IMG/VR virus record: IMGVR_UViG_3300042898_001537
Coordinates: 1 to 38,542 of that record
Direction: 5' to 3' (one strand)
DNA length: 38,542 nt
From: a virus
The notes beneath the pieces were generated by a model that saw nothing but the letters and a program-made list of their open reading frames with translations, was not told where the DNA came from and made no database searches. The position numbers and the translations under genes are program-made. Position 1 is the first letter of the stretch. The number at the start of each line of letters is the position of its first letter. Positions 31,529-37,499 of the stretch are shown in pieces.

Positions 31529-32523
31529 GCTTGCGTCAGCCATTCGTTGAGTTCCCTGCCACCCGCCTGGACATACCGCATCGTCGTGTTCATATTCGTG
31601 TGATTCATCAACCGACTGACCAAAGCCAGCGGCAAACCAGCCCTGAGGAGGTTCGTGGCACACGAATGACGAAGCGAGTGAACGTCATGGCAGGGGATAC
31701 CTGCCTTGTTGCACCACTGCTTCATCTTCTTGTTGAACTGCGACTCATAGATATTCCATTTCAACAATGGATCATCAAGTGACCTGTCGGTAACAAGATC
31801 CCGTAACGCAGCAACAAACAACTGTGGGTCGGGCAGTAGGTGAGGAAGTTTCTTTGCGTACACGCCAACCATGTCCATCCACGGCAAATCCATTCGCATC
31901 CCACCCTTGCGTTGGAAATCAACGATGGTCTGAGGGTTCACGTTTCTCACCAGCAGCGAATACACCTCCGCCTTCCTTAGCCCACAGAAAAACCCCAAAC
32001 CCAATGCAGCACGATCCGAGGGCACCAAATCCAGCGCCCACACTGCTTGGAAATGGTCGTCATTCCACGGTTTTGGTTGGACGTTGTGGACGGTAGGGCC
32101 ATGCAGGTGCTTAGCAATGTTCCCACTGGGGGTGACATTGGTCTCATAAGCCCACTGGAAATGTGACCTGAGGATCGCAGCATCCAGTTTCTGAGTCCCA
32201 GGAGCGCCCTGATTGCCGTAGCAGCGCCTCTGACGTGGACGCTTCAGGAACGCCATCATCTGCTCCACATTCACTGTGTAAATCGACTGAGGAGACACAA
32301 ACTCTACGAACGCTTCAATGACAGGAACATACGTCTCAATCGTCCGCTCACTACGCAAACGATCATCTCGTAAATAACATTCCCATTTACGAACGCTGAT
32401 TAGATCCCCCGACAAACCCCCAAAATCTTCAGTAAAAGACTGGGGTTTTTGACCGAACGGGTATTCCGAACCAAAGTCATGACCCCAGTTGGATGTTTCG
32501 ATTCTGTTTGGTATTCCCTGCAT
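31525..32523 (-). CDS. int: Tyrosine-type integrase
   Basis: The 332-residue recombinase has an N-terminal SAM-like core-binding domain (about 40-130, ERTIETYVPVIEAFVEFVSP) and a catalytic domain with the R...H-x-x-R...H...Y set: GFFCGLRKAEVYSL (first Arg), CHDVHSLRHSCATNLLRAGL (HxxR), LMNHTNMNTTMRYVQ (H and nucleophile Tyr). It would insert the phage at a tRNA gene. ATG 32523 follows GGGAG; longer frames run into the att region and were rejected. It lies 37 bases from the tRNA-like repeats, the usual integrase-attP arrangement. Confidence 0.92.
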   Translation of the reverse strand: MQGIPNRIETSNWGHDFGSEYPFGQKPQSFTEDFGGLSGDLISVRKWECYLRDDRLRSERTIETYVPVIEAFVEFVSPQSIYTVNVEQMMAFLKRPRQRRCYGNQGAPGTQKLDAAILRSHFQWAYETNVTPSGNIAKHLHGPTVHNVQPKPWNDDHFQAVWALDLVPSDRAALGLGFFCGLRKAEVYSLLVRNVNPQTIVDFQRKGGMRMDLPWMDMVGVYAKKLPHLLPDPQLFVAALRDLVTDRSLDDPLLKWNIYESQFNKKMKQWCNKAGIPCHDVHSLRHSCATNLLRAGLPLALVSRLMNHTNMNTTMRYVQAGGRELNEWLTQA

Positions 32524-32559
32524 AGCAATCTCCCTAGTTGGGAGGTTGCGACTGGCGGT

Positions 32560-32631
32560 TGGAGCGGGTGAAGGTAATCGAAACCTCACTGCATGGAGCG
32601 GGTGGAGGGAATCGAACCCTCGCTCGCTCCA
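32560..32631 (-). other. Probable attP: two tandem tRNA 3'-end mimics
   Basis: Read on the minus strand, 32594-32621 is a tRNA T-arm (GAGGG, TTCGATT loop, CCCTC) followed by CACCCGC and TCCA, as in the 3' end of a tRNA with CCA. A second, diverged copy is at 32560-32587 (TTCGATT conserved, stem partly changed), 34 bases away. No 5' half of a tRNA is seen, so neither copy is a functional tRNA. Such 3' ends form the attP core of phages that integrate into tRNA genes. Confidence 0.72.
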
Positions 32632-32767
32632 ACCTCGTCGGAACCTCGGTGTGTTGCAGTGGCACAACTGACGTTGTGGTGCGCCGACTTGTCTATCACG
32701 ACAGTCCTGTGTCAATACGGATACTCATTGGTATCCCGACAGTTTGATTCCCCCACAAGACCGCCAA

Positions 32768-33238
32768 CTAGCCCCCAGAATCGTCTGTACGGGCCTGCCA
32801 CTGATCCTGTGGGGCAATGCCCCCAGATCCTCCCAGCCACACCAGTAGGGCCTCTAAGGATCGTTGGGTCAGTCCTTGTGTGAGTTTGCCTCGGACCATG
32901 CGTCTGATCGACTGCTCACTGATACCTGTCTCATCCCCCGCTCGCTCATAGGGGATGTTTCTGCGGACCCGTTCAGACTCAAACAGTGTCCCGAGATTCC
33001 GTAACACTTCCAAACAGTTCGTAATGTCCCCAGTGTCGAACTGGCGTGTCAAAGGCTGAGTCTGGTGGGGGATTGCTCCCCGATACGGATTCGGGATCGC
33101 CAGTTTTGCTGCTGCTTGCTGCTCCACACGAACCTGATGTTTCGGACGATCACTGCCCGAACAGATCCCACATAAACAATCATTGCGTCCGCCACATTTG
33201 ACGTGACGCCCCTCCCAACACAAATCACAAGTAACCAT
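32768..33238 (-). CDS. Zinc-finger/XRE regulator, candidate repressor
   Basis: This 156-residue protein joins an N-terminal cysteine cluster (CDLCWEGRHVKCGGRNDCLC, GIC; about 4-27) to a C-terminal helix-turn-helix (about 85-140: ESERVRRNIPYERAGDETGI, SEQSIRRMVRGKLTQGLTQR) of XRE/Cro type. It lies between the att site and the early accessory genes, where an immunity repressor or excision control could sit. ATG 33238 follows the upstream TAA by three bases. The role as repressor is inference. Confidence 0.72.
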   Translation of the reverse strand: MVTCDLCWEGRHVKCGGRNDCLCGICSGSDRPKHQVRVEQQAAAKLAIPNPYRGAIPHQTQPLTRQFDTGDITNCLEVLRNLGTLFESERVRRNIPYERAGDETGISEQSIRRMVRGKLTQGLTQRSLEALLVWLGGSGGIAPQDQWQARTDDSGG

Positions 33239-33241
33239 CTC

Positions 33242-33466
33242 TTAGGCCACTTCCTGATCGGCGCAGTCCATGAGCGCCACGGCCAGCCATTTTGCTTGTT
33301 GTACCTGTAGTTCTAGGGCGATTCGGTACTGATTGGGTGGGGGTGTGACCATTGTGAGAGTCACCCATCCATTTCGATTGTTGACCCAACAGTGCGACTC
33401 GGCGTTCCCTGTTTGTCGGTCACGATCTTTGTCAACACTGACGTACACGTCTTGTAGACGTTGCAT
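33242..33466 (-). CDS. Small hypothetical protein
   Basis: This 74-residue beta-rich protein contains VYVSVDKDRDRQTGNAESHC and WVTLTMVTPPPNQYRIAL, with a helix at the C-terminus (QQAKWLAVALMDCADQ). ATG 33466 is preferred because GGAG stands six bases upstream; ATG 33478 is also in frame. One copy of the ACCTACC leader element (33485-33492) precedes it. The function is unknown. Confidence 0.7.
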   Translation of the reverse strand: MQRLQDVYVSVDKDRDRQTGNAESHCWVNNRNGWVTLTMVTPPPNQYRIALELQVQQAKWLAVALMDCADQEVA

Positions 33467-33484
33467 TAGATACTCCATTGTTGT

Positions 33485-33492
33485 GGTAGGTG
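33485..33492 (-). promoter_or_regulatory. Leader element copy 1 (CACCTACC)
   Basis: Minus-strand CACCTACCACAACAATGGAG stands before the start at 33466. This copy has a longer gap between ACCTACC and GGAG than the standard copies. Confidence 0.65.
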
Positions 33493-33527
33493 AAAGATAG
33501 AAAGCGGGTTGACCCTGTGTCAGCCCG

Positions 33528-33800
33528 TTATGACTTGGCGATCATGTCGATACGAGCCCGACTGAGACCCAGTTCCGCTGCGATCTCCGCCAACGTGAAA
33601 CCCTCCATCCGCAACTGACGGACAGCAGCAACACGAACAGCAGACACATGCGGAATCAACTCAGACTGAATCGAATCCAACAGCCAAGACATAGCCAACG
33701 CCCTCAGCATCGGATCATCCATAGTCGCAATCCAGTCATCGCAAACCTGCTGCAACTGAGCCTGCAACTTCATGTTTGTTACTGAATGAGTTGTTCTCAC
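33528..33800 (-). CDS. Helix-turn-helix DNA-binding protein
   Basis: The 90-residue product has a helical first half and ends with VAAVRQLRMEGFTLAEIAAE followed by LGLSRARIDMIAKS, a clear helix-turn-helix like those in sigma region 4 and small regulators. GTG 33800 overlaps the stop of a 28-residue gene (GTGA), with GAGGAG just upstream. It may regulate the neighbouring lysogeny genes. Confidence 0.78.
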   Translation of the reverse strand: MRTTHSVTNMKLQAQLQQVCDDWIATMDDPMLRALAMSWLLDSIQSELIPHVSAVRVAAVRQLRMEGFTLAEIAAELGLSRARIDMIAKS

Positions 33801-33883
33801 GGGTTCTTCTCCTCATCACGAATACCGAGATACGCGAACAACACTAGGACGGCGATAAGTACCAGACTGAAGATCGGTCCCAT
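33797..33883 (-). CDS. 28-residue membrane microprotein
   Basis: ATG 33883 to TGA at 33797. The product is one membrane helix (IFSLVLIAVLVLFAYLGI, about 4-21) with a charged end (RDEEKNP). The stop overlaps the GTG of the HTH gene, and the start lies four bases after the stop of the 26-residue gene. The three look like one coupled unit. Confidence 0.6.
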   Translation of the reverse strand: MGPIFSLVLIAVLVLFAYLGIRDEEKNP

Positions 33884-33887
33884 AATG

Positions 33888-33968
33888 TCACGCCCACTTC
33901 GATAGCCAGTAAAGCACCACGCAAACCACTGGTGCGATGAACAGCATTGTCAATCCGTTGATAACCAT
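33888..33968 (-). CDS. 26-residue membrane microprotein
   Basis: ATG 33968 to TGA at 33888, preceded by GGAGAGAAATACA and, further up, by the leader element at 33988-33995. The product is MVINGLTML plus a hydrophobic helix (FIAPVVCVVLYWL) and SKWA. A longer GTG start at 34033 is in frame but would translate the leader element. Leader and ribosome site support translation. Confidence 0.6.
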   Translation of the reverse strand: MVINGLTMLFIAPVVCVVLYWLSKWA

Positions 33969-33987
33969 TGTATTTCTCTCCATTTTT

Positions 33988-33995
33988 GGTAGGTG
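33988..33995 (-). promoter_or_regulatory. Leader element copy 2 (CACCTACC)
   Basis: CACCTACCAAAAATGGAG on the minus strand, before the 26-residue membrane gene. Together with the copy at 34035 it is separated by 47 bases. Confidence 0.65.
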
Positions 33996-34034
33996 TTTGT
34001 TTGTGTTGCGATAGAATGTGTGTTGCTTCACTTT

Positions 34035-34042
34035 GGTAGGTG
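34035..34042 (-). promoter_or_regulatory. Leader element copy 3 (CACCTACC)
   Basis: TCACCTACCAAAGTGAAG on the minus strand. There is no GGAG here, and a GTG follows three bases later. It may be a decayed copy that lost its gene. Confidence 0.6.
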
Positions 34043-34050
34043 AGCAACCG

Positions 34051-34080
34051 AACGGATCGGGCTTCACGGCCCGGTCCGTT
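34051..34080 (-). terminator. 12-bp hairpin after the zinc-ribbon gene
   Basis: AACGGATCGGGC (34051-34062) pairs with GCCCGGTCCGTT (34069-34080) around TTCACG, with one T-G pair. It lies 28 bases past the stop of the last gene in the 36233-34109 operon. There is no T-run, so termination is inferred from place and stability. Confidence 0.6.
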
Positions 34081-34108
34081 CACTATTTACGGCTAGGGCC
34101 TGGGATCG

Positions 34109-34453
34109 TTATGCGGTCAGCCAGTATTCGGGATCGTCAGTGAACTGATACCACTCAGGCTTCACGCATTCCTCATGCAAATACAGTTCACCCAATTCAG
34201 GATGATCCACATGACAATCCTCATCAAACGGAATGTCCCGATCACACCCGTCGCATTCTCTGGTGTATTCGGTGTACAAACAGTCGGGACACATCCAACC
34301 ATCAACGTTCACAGTGATCTTCTTACTGCTGCATGACGATTCAATAGTCCACTCAGTATCGGCGCCCATGCGGTTCACGAACCGTCCGCTACCCATCCCA
34401 GTGTCTTCACCGCAACTGACGCAGTGATCTCCAATGTTGATCTCAATAGTCAT
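34109..34453 (-). CDS. Zinc-ribbon protein
   Basis: This 114-residue acidic protein has three or more Cys pairs: CVSCGED (about 12-18), CPDC (about 55-58) and CDGC (about 67-70), plus HVDHPELGELYLHEEC. It probably folds around zinc ions. ATG 34453 overlaps the upstream stop (ATGA), with TGGAGG 10 bases upstream. It could bind nucleic acid or a host protein; the role is unknown. Confidence 0.75.
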   Translation of the reverse strand: MTIEINIGDHCVSCGEDTGMGSGRFVNRMGADTEWTIESSCSSKKITVNVDGWMCPDCLYTEYTRECDGCDRDIPFDEDCHVDHPELGELYLHEECVKPEWYQFTDDPEYWLTA

Positions 34454-34647
34454 GACTCGTCCAACCTCCACTTATTCAGTGCTGCACGCGTCATCGTGTC
34501 CAAATAATCCAGACCATCAACATCCAAATAAATGCTGGACATCGGATCGTTGTCGTCGTCATCAAACTCACGGAACGTCAGTAGCCATCGCTCGTCTCCG
34601 TCACGTTCCAGACGTGGAATCATTTCATCGCTAAAAAAAGTTGTCAT
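34450..34647 (-). CDS. Small acidic protein
   Basis: This 65-residue protein starts at ATG 34647 overlapping the upstream TGA. It contains an acidic stretch (REFDDDDNDPMSSIYLDVDG) and a C-terminal helix (YLDTMTRAALNKWRLDES). Acidic small early proteins often mimic DNA, but no evidence beyond charge exists here. Confidence 0.72.
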   Translation of the reverse strand: MTTFFSDEMIPRLERDGDERWLLTFREFDDDDNDPMSSIYLDVDGLDYLDTMTRAALNKWRLDES

Positions 34648-34934
34648 AGCAAACCTCCCGCATTGGGAATGGCATACGTTCGTTCGATGCCATTTTCATC
34701 AAAGACAATCGAAAGGTCTTGCACAAACTCGGTCCCAGTCCACACTGCCCACACATGGGCACGATCACTCGGCTCGTCAGGATCAAACCTGATGACTGTC
34801 GTACGAAGACCTGATTGTGCGTCTTTCAGTTTTCCGACTGGCTTGCAAACTGTTGTCCAGTCGGGGCTTCCGTCATGCCAGATCAACCGATAGTTGTACT
34901 TGAATGCTTGTGGTGCGCTGTTGCCATAACTCAT
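34644..34934 (-). CDS. Hypothetical early protein
   Basis: This 96-residue beta-rich protein contains YNYRLIWHDGSPDWTTVCKP and HVWAVWTGTEFVQDLSIVFD. ATG 34934 follows the standard leader CACCTACCAACAGGAG with seven bases to the start. The upstream gene ends as ATGA at this start, so the leader lies inside that gene's last codons. The function is unknown. Confidence 0.73.
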   Translation of the reverse strand: MSYGNSAPQAFKYNYRLIWHDGSPDWTTVCKPVGKLKDAQSGLRTTVIRFDPDEPSDRAHVWAVWTGTEFVQDLSIVFDENGIERTYAIPNAGGLL

Positions 34935-35161
34935 CGTTCTGCTCCTGTTGGTAGGTGATTGTTCCCATATAAAAGGGTTTTGGTAACGGTGTGATGGAAC
35001 TCACTGTTCCGCATTTCCAACAACAAATCATTTGCCATCGCAATCTTGTTGTGCCAACAATCATCCGTTGCTTCCCAGTCGGACAGTTCACACTCGCAAG
35101 GCTGATCTTCCATTACGGATAGCAGAAGGTTTCTGGCGTCCCGTAGGTTCGTATTCATCAT
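34931..35161 (-). CDS. Small hypothetical protein
   Basis: This 76-residue protein starts at ATG 35161 or 35158, overlapping the upstream stop. It is helical with two cysteines close together (PCECELSDW). Its last codons read HLPTGAER through the leader element of the next gene, so the end of the protein is fixed by the regulatory sequence rather than by protein function. Confidence 0.65.
   Translation of the reverse strand: MMNTNLRDARNLLLSVMEDQPCECELSDWEATDDCWHNKIAMANDLLLEMRNSEFHHTVTKTLLYGNNHLPTGAER
34942..34957 (-). promoter_or_regulatory. Leader element copy 4 (standard 16-mer)
   Basis: CACCTACCAACAGGAG on the minus strand, seven bases before ATG 34934. It is identical to copies 5 and 6. 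It lies within the end of the upstream coding frame. Confidence 0.85.
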
Positions 35162-35700
35162 GCCGTCACCATCGCTAGGTTCTGAACTGCTTCCCAGTCG
35201 TGATTAACGTTCCAGTCGAATAGCCCAACTACACGATCGTCCTGCTTGTAGGGGGTCTCAATAACAAGTAGCCCACTAATTGTCAGGACATAGACCCACT
35301 CGGTCCAGTTGTCGGGGTCTGGCATGAACCAGTCCTCGCTGCCTGACTGACCATCCTTAGTCGTGTAGGCGATGCCGTAGTTCGGCACGTTGGCGAATCG
35401 ACCATCGGCATAACTACCCCGCTGACCACTGTCACCAGAGAACTGACTGGCAAGGTATTCGGGAGTTCCGTACTTGGCATCTCTGTTTGGAGTCACGCCA
35501 GCAATGTCAGGTTGTTCGGCATACAGATAACTCCACCCGTAGTGCTGCTGAGTCAGAACGTCGATAACTGTTTCCAGTCGGTCACGCTGAACCATTGCAA
35601 ACAGTTCACGCCCCATGTGTGTCGGGTAGCCATCGCTGTGGACGTACCGACCTCGCCACACATCCCCGTAAGGGGTGGCAACTACCGAACGCGTACTCAT
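35158..35700 (-). CDS. Hypothetical protein of actinobacterial type
   Basis: The 180-residue product begins MSTRSVVATPYGDVWRGRYV and continues HSDGYPTHMGRELFAMVQRD and LTQQHYGWSYL, a pattern like a family of uncharacterised proteins in Streptomyces-type genomes and their mobile elements. It has a beta-rich C-terminal half (WVYVLTISGLLVIETPYKQD). ATG 35700 overlaps the preceding stop (ATGA). Confidence 0.75.
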   Translation of the reverse strand: MSTRSVVATPYGDVWRGRYVHSDGYPTHMGRELFAMVQRDRLETVIDVLTQQHYGWSYLYAEQPDIAGVTPNRDAKYGTPEYLASQFSGDSGQRGSYADGRFANVPNYGIAYTTKDGQSGSEDWFMPDPDNWTEWVYVLTISGLLVIETPYKQDDRVVGLFDWNVNHDWEAVQNLAMVTA

Positions 35701-36233
35701 ACCATCACCTCTGATGCGTTCACCCGATAGGCAATCGTCGTCCATCCTCGCAACTTCACGAGTAATCCGTCATGGCTACCGCCAACACACTGGAACACGC
35801 TGGATCGTTCCGTCATCCGAAACGTCTTGGTGTCAATGCCAACGAACTCGCCATTGAACGTCACAACATCTCCAACCTTCGGACGTTTCTTCGGTTCGTA
35901 GCAGTAAGTCTGATTCCACCATTCCAGCGAATACCCCTCACGCTTACGGGGGTGACGTGCTAACGCCTCACCAACTTTGCGGGGGATTGCGTAGTAGCAA
36001 GGTGCGACTGTTTCGTCCATGATCTTGTACGTCCACTCCGAACGTCCACGGGCGTAGAGAACACACAACGCATACGCCCCATCCTCATCGGGAGCGTCAA
36101 TCGCTGCCCACCAGATCGAACGACCCGACTCTTTCGTCGTGCCACTGGCGAGAATTGTTATTCCATGCATTTCTTCCCGCATCCACCGATCCACTGTCAG
36201 ACCAGTACGCGGTGCCATTCCTGTTGTACCCAT
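35697..36233 (-). CDS. DUF6927-like early protein
   Basis: This 178-residue protein starts at ATG 36233 after the standard leader CACCTACCAACAGGAG. It has SIWWAAIDAPDEDGAYALCV, then YKIMDETVAPCYYAIPRKVG, which resembles a family (DUF6927) found near antirestriction genes in Actinobacteria. The C-terminal part includes RPKVGDVVTFNGEF. It is the first gene after the promoter at 36297-36325 and probably one of the first products made. The family name is by eye. Confidence 0.65.
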   Translation of the reverse strand: MGTTGMAPRTGLTVDRWMREEMHGITILASGTTKESGRSIWWAAIDAPDEDGAYALCVLYARGRSEWTYKIMDETVAPCYYAIPRKVGEALARHPRKREGYSLEWWNQTYCYEPKKRPKVGDVVTFNGEFVGIDTKTFRMTERSSVFQCVGGSHDGLLVKLRGWTTIAYRVNASEVMV

Positions 36234-36240
36234 TGTCTTG

Positions 36241-36256
36241 CTCCTGTTGGTAGGTG
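36241..36256 (-). promoter_or_regulatory. Leader element copy 5 (standard 16-mer)
   Basis: CACCTACCAACAGGAG on the minus strand, seven bases before ATG 36233. It lies about 41 bases downstream of the -10 box at 36297-36302, so it is in the transcribed leader. Confidence 0.85.
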
Positions 36257-36296
36257 TTGGGAGCGGGCCACGATGGCACGATCCCGATTAGTTGTA

Positions 36297-36325
36297 ACTG
36301 TAACAGAATCCACTAGCGTTGTCAA
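36297..36325 (-). promoter_or_regulatory. Early promoter with flanking operator
   Basis: On the minus strand TTGACA (36320-36325) and TACAGT (36297-36302) are 17 bases apart, a good sigma-70 match. CACTAG (36311-36316) and CTAGTG (36330-36335) form an inverted repeat around the -35 box, as expected for a repressor site. It drives the operon 36233 to 34109. Confidence 0.75.
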
Positions 36326-36339
36326 GTGTCTAGTGACAG

Positions 36340-36663
36340 TTATTCGGAAATTGTTGTCAGAACCTCAGTCTGTTCGATAGCGAACACTGTGAACCCTCGG
36401 CGTGGCTTACCCGAAACAGTCTCGGAACCATCCTCACGTTTCGTAATCGTCGGCAACAAACACGATGTCCCACGCTCGCCCTGTCGGACTATGCGGCCCG
36501 CGTTCTTCCATTGCACGAACGTCGCAAACTCGCCGCTAGTGAACCCTCGTTCGTTCATCATCTCAATCAACCGTGACGCGTTGCCCTTCAGGAACTCGCG
36601 CCCCGTTGTCGGGTTGTGTGGCCATTGCACTGTTCTCGGATCAACAACTATCTCAATACTCAT
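36340..36663 (-). CDS. ArdC-N-like antirestriction domain protein
   Basis: The 107-residue product matches the N-terminal, DNA-binding domain of ArdC-type proteins: WPHNPTTGREFLKGNASRLI, MMNERGFTSGEFATFVQWKN, then AGRIVRQGERGTSCLLP. The metallopeptidase-like C-terminal domain of full ArdC is absent. ArdC proteins protect incoming DNA against host restriction. ATG 36663 is chosen over 36669, since it stands seven bases from AGGAG of the standard leader. Confidence 0.78.
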   Translation of the reverse strand: MSIEIVVDPRTVQWPHNPTTGREFLKGNASRLIEMMNERGFTSGEFATFVQWKNAGRIVRQGERGTSCLLPTITKREDGSETVSGKPRRGFTVFAIEQTEVLTTISE

Positions 36664-36670
36664 TCTCATA

Positions 36671-36686
36671 CTCCTGTTGGTAGGTG
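36671..36686 (-). promoter_or_regulatory. Leader element copy 6 (standard 16-mer)
   Basis: CACCTACCAACAGGAG on the minus strand, seven bases before ATG 36663 of the ArdC-N-like gene. It lies in a 53-base gap after the upstream stop. Confidence 0.85.
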
Positions 36687-36716
36687 AATCTGATTAGTAG
36701 GACCTGTCCACACTTG

Positions 36717-36917
36717 TCAGTCAGTTACAAACTCGAAACCCATCTCCGACACATGATCCATGAAGGAATCCCTGGCCTCGTCCTCGTCGTATCCGTAGAA
36801 CGTCCGAGACTCATAAAAGTGCTGCCCATGGTCATCAACTAGGGCGGAGACAACTAGCGCACCCGAATGGCGCACAACTTCCACCCCAAGCGACTCTTGG
36901 ACCTGTGGCGTCGTCAT
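36717..36917 (-). CDS. Small hypothetical protein
   Basis: This 66-residue acidic protein starts at ATG 36917, overlapping the upstream TGA (ATGA). A beta hairpin (VEVVRHSGALVVSALVDDHG) is followed by an acidic helix (YDEDEARDSFMDHVSEMG). No family was recognised. Confidence 0.7.
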   Translation of the reverse strand: MTTPQVQESLGVEVVRHSGALVVSALVDDHGQHFYESRTFYGYDEDEARDSFMDHVSEMGFEFVTD

Positions 36918-37123
36918 CGGTCCACTACTCCTTGCTTCACAAGATCAGACATCCGCATACGCAACACATCAACCGACACGCCCGACATCTCCGACACCTC
37001 CGACAACGTGACCGAACGATCGGCGCGCATTGCCTCGTGAATTAGGTAGTAGGTCTTCCACTTCTCCACCGCACCGCACGCCCATGCCTCGCACGCCTCA
37101 CGGATCTTCGCTCTACTGTTCAT
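36914..37123 (-). CDS. Winged-helix-like DNA-binding protein
   Basis: This 69-residue protein has a helical first half and a helix-turn-helix near its end (SVTLSEVSEMSGVSVDVLRM, RMSDLVKQGVVDR), the latter like a winged helix. ATG 37123 follows leader copy 7 (CACCTACCAAACAGGAG). It may regulate early transcription. Confidence 0.73.
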   Translation of the reverse strand: MNSRAKIREACEAWACGAVEKWKTYYLIHEAMRADRSVTLSEVSEMSGVSVDVLRMRMSDLVKQGVVDR

Positions 37124-37130
37124 TGTCTTG

Positions 37131-37147
37131 CTCCTGTTTGGTAGGTG
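37131..37147 (-). promoter_or_regulatory. Leader element copy 7
   Basis: CACCTACCAAACAGGAG on the minus strand, one base longer than the standard 16-mer, seven bases before ATG 37123. It sits in a 31-base gap between genes, too short for a separate promoter. Confidence 0.82.
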
Positions 37148-37154
37148 AATCGCT

Positions 37155-37373
37155 CTAGCGGTAGTGCCAGTAATCGGAATCGGAAGGGATACGGCTTTCG
37201 GCGTCATCGGAATGACTGGCCCAAAGTGCCCCCAACTCGTTCGACAGTTCGGCGTACTCCTTCCAATCGCGCTCAGTGACGCAACGCTCAAGCCGACGCA
37301 ACATTTCCCGCGTGTACGTCATGTCCCTACGCATCGTCCCAATCGTGAAGGATGTTTCGTTGTTTCTGCCCAT
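37155..37373 (-). CDS. Small helical protein
   Basis: This 72-residue protein begins MGRNNETSFTIGTMRRDMTY, then a long helix (REMLRRLERCVTERDWKEYA, ELSNELGALW) and an acidic end. ATG 37373 follows leader copy 8. No family was recognised. A longer in-frame extension to 37478 crosses the leader and was rejected. Confidence 0.68.
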   Translation of the reverse strand: MGRNNETSFTIGTMRRDMTYTREMLRRLERCVTERDWKEYAELSNELGALWASHSDDAESRIPSDSDYWHYR

Positions 37374-37381
37374 CGTCTGCA

Positions 37382-37397
37382 CTCCTTGTGGTAGGTG
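37382..37397 (-). promoter_or_regulatory. Leader element copy 8
   Basis: CACCTACCACAAGGAG on the minus strand, eight bases before ATG 37373. Same length as the standard element, with two differences in the middle. Confidence 0.8.
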
Positions 37398-37422
37398 AAT
37401 CGGTACCCAATCGGCACCACAC

Positions 37423-37439
37423 AACACGCCGCGCGTGTT
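37423..37439. promoter_or_regulatory. 7-bp perfect inverted repeat
   Basis: AACACGC (37423-37429) and GCGTGTT (37433-37439) are separated by three bases, between the hairpin after ardA and the next gene. It could be an operator. No clear promoter was found near it. Confidence 0.45.
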
Positions 37440-37462
37440 CTGCGCTACTGACTGGGGGAGTA

Positions 37463-37491
37463 TCGGACCGGGCCGCACTGGCCCGGTCCGA
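37463..37491 (-). terminator. 12-bp perfect hairpin after ardA
   Basis: TCGGACCGGGCC (37463-37474) and GGCCCGGTCCGA (37480-37491) enclose GCACT, 8 bases past the ardA stop on the minus strand. It is very stable and lacks a T-run. It likely separates ardA from the next genes. Confidence 0.7.
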
Positions 37492-37499
37492 CTGTCGTC

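Noticed and set aside
32560-32680. A complete tRNA gene at the att region
   Set aside because: Only the T-arm and acceptor 3' strand are present; there is no matching 5' acceptor strand (GCGGGTG), D-arm or anticodon arm.
32680-32715. Minus-strand TTGACA (32710-32715) as a promoter for the integrase
   Set aside because: No acceptable -10 box is found 16-18 bases downstream.
33844-34083. 79-codon minus-strand frame
   Set aside because: It crosses the terminator hairpin and two leader elements; the other frame holds two coupled membrane microproteins that explain the region better.
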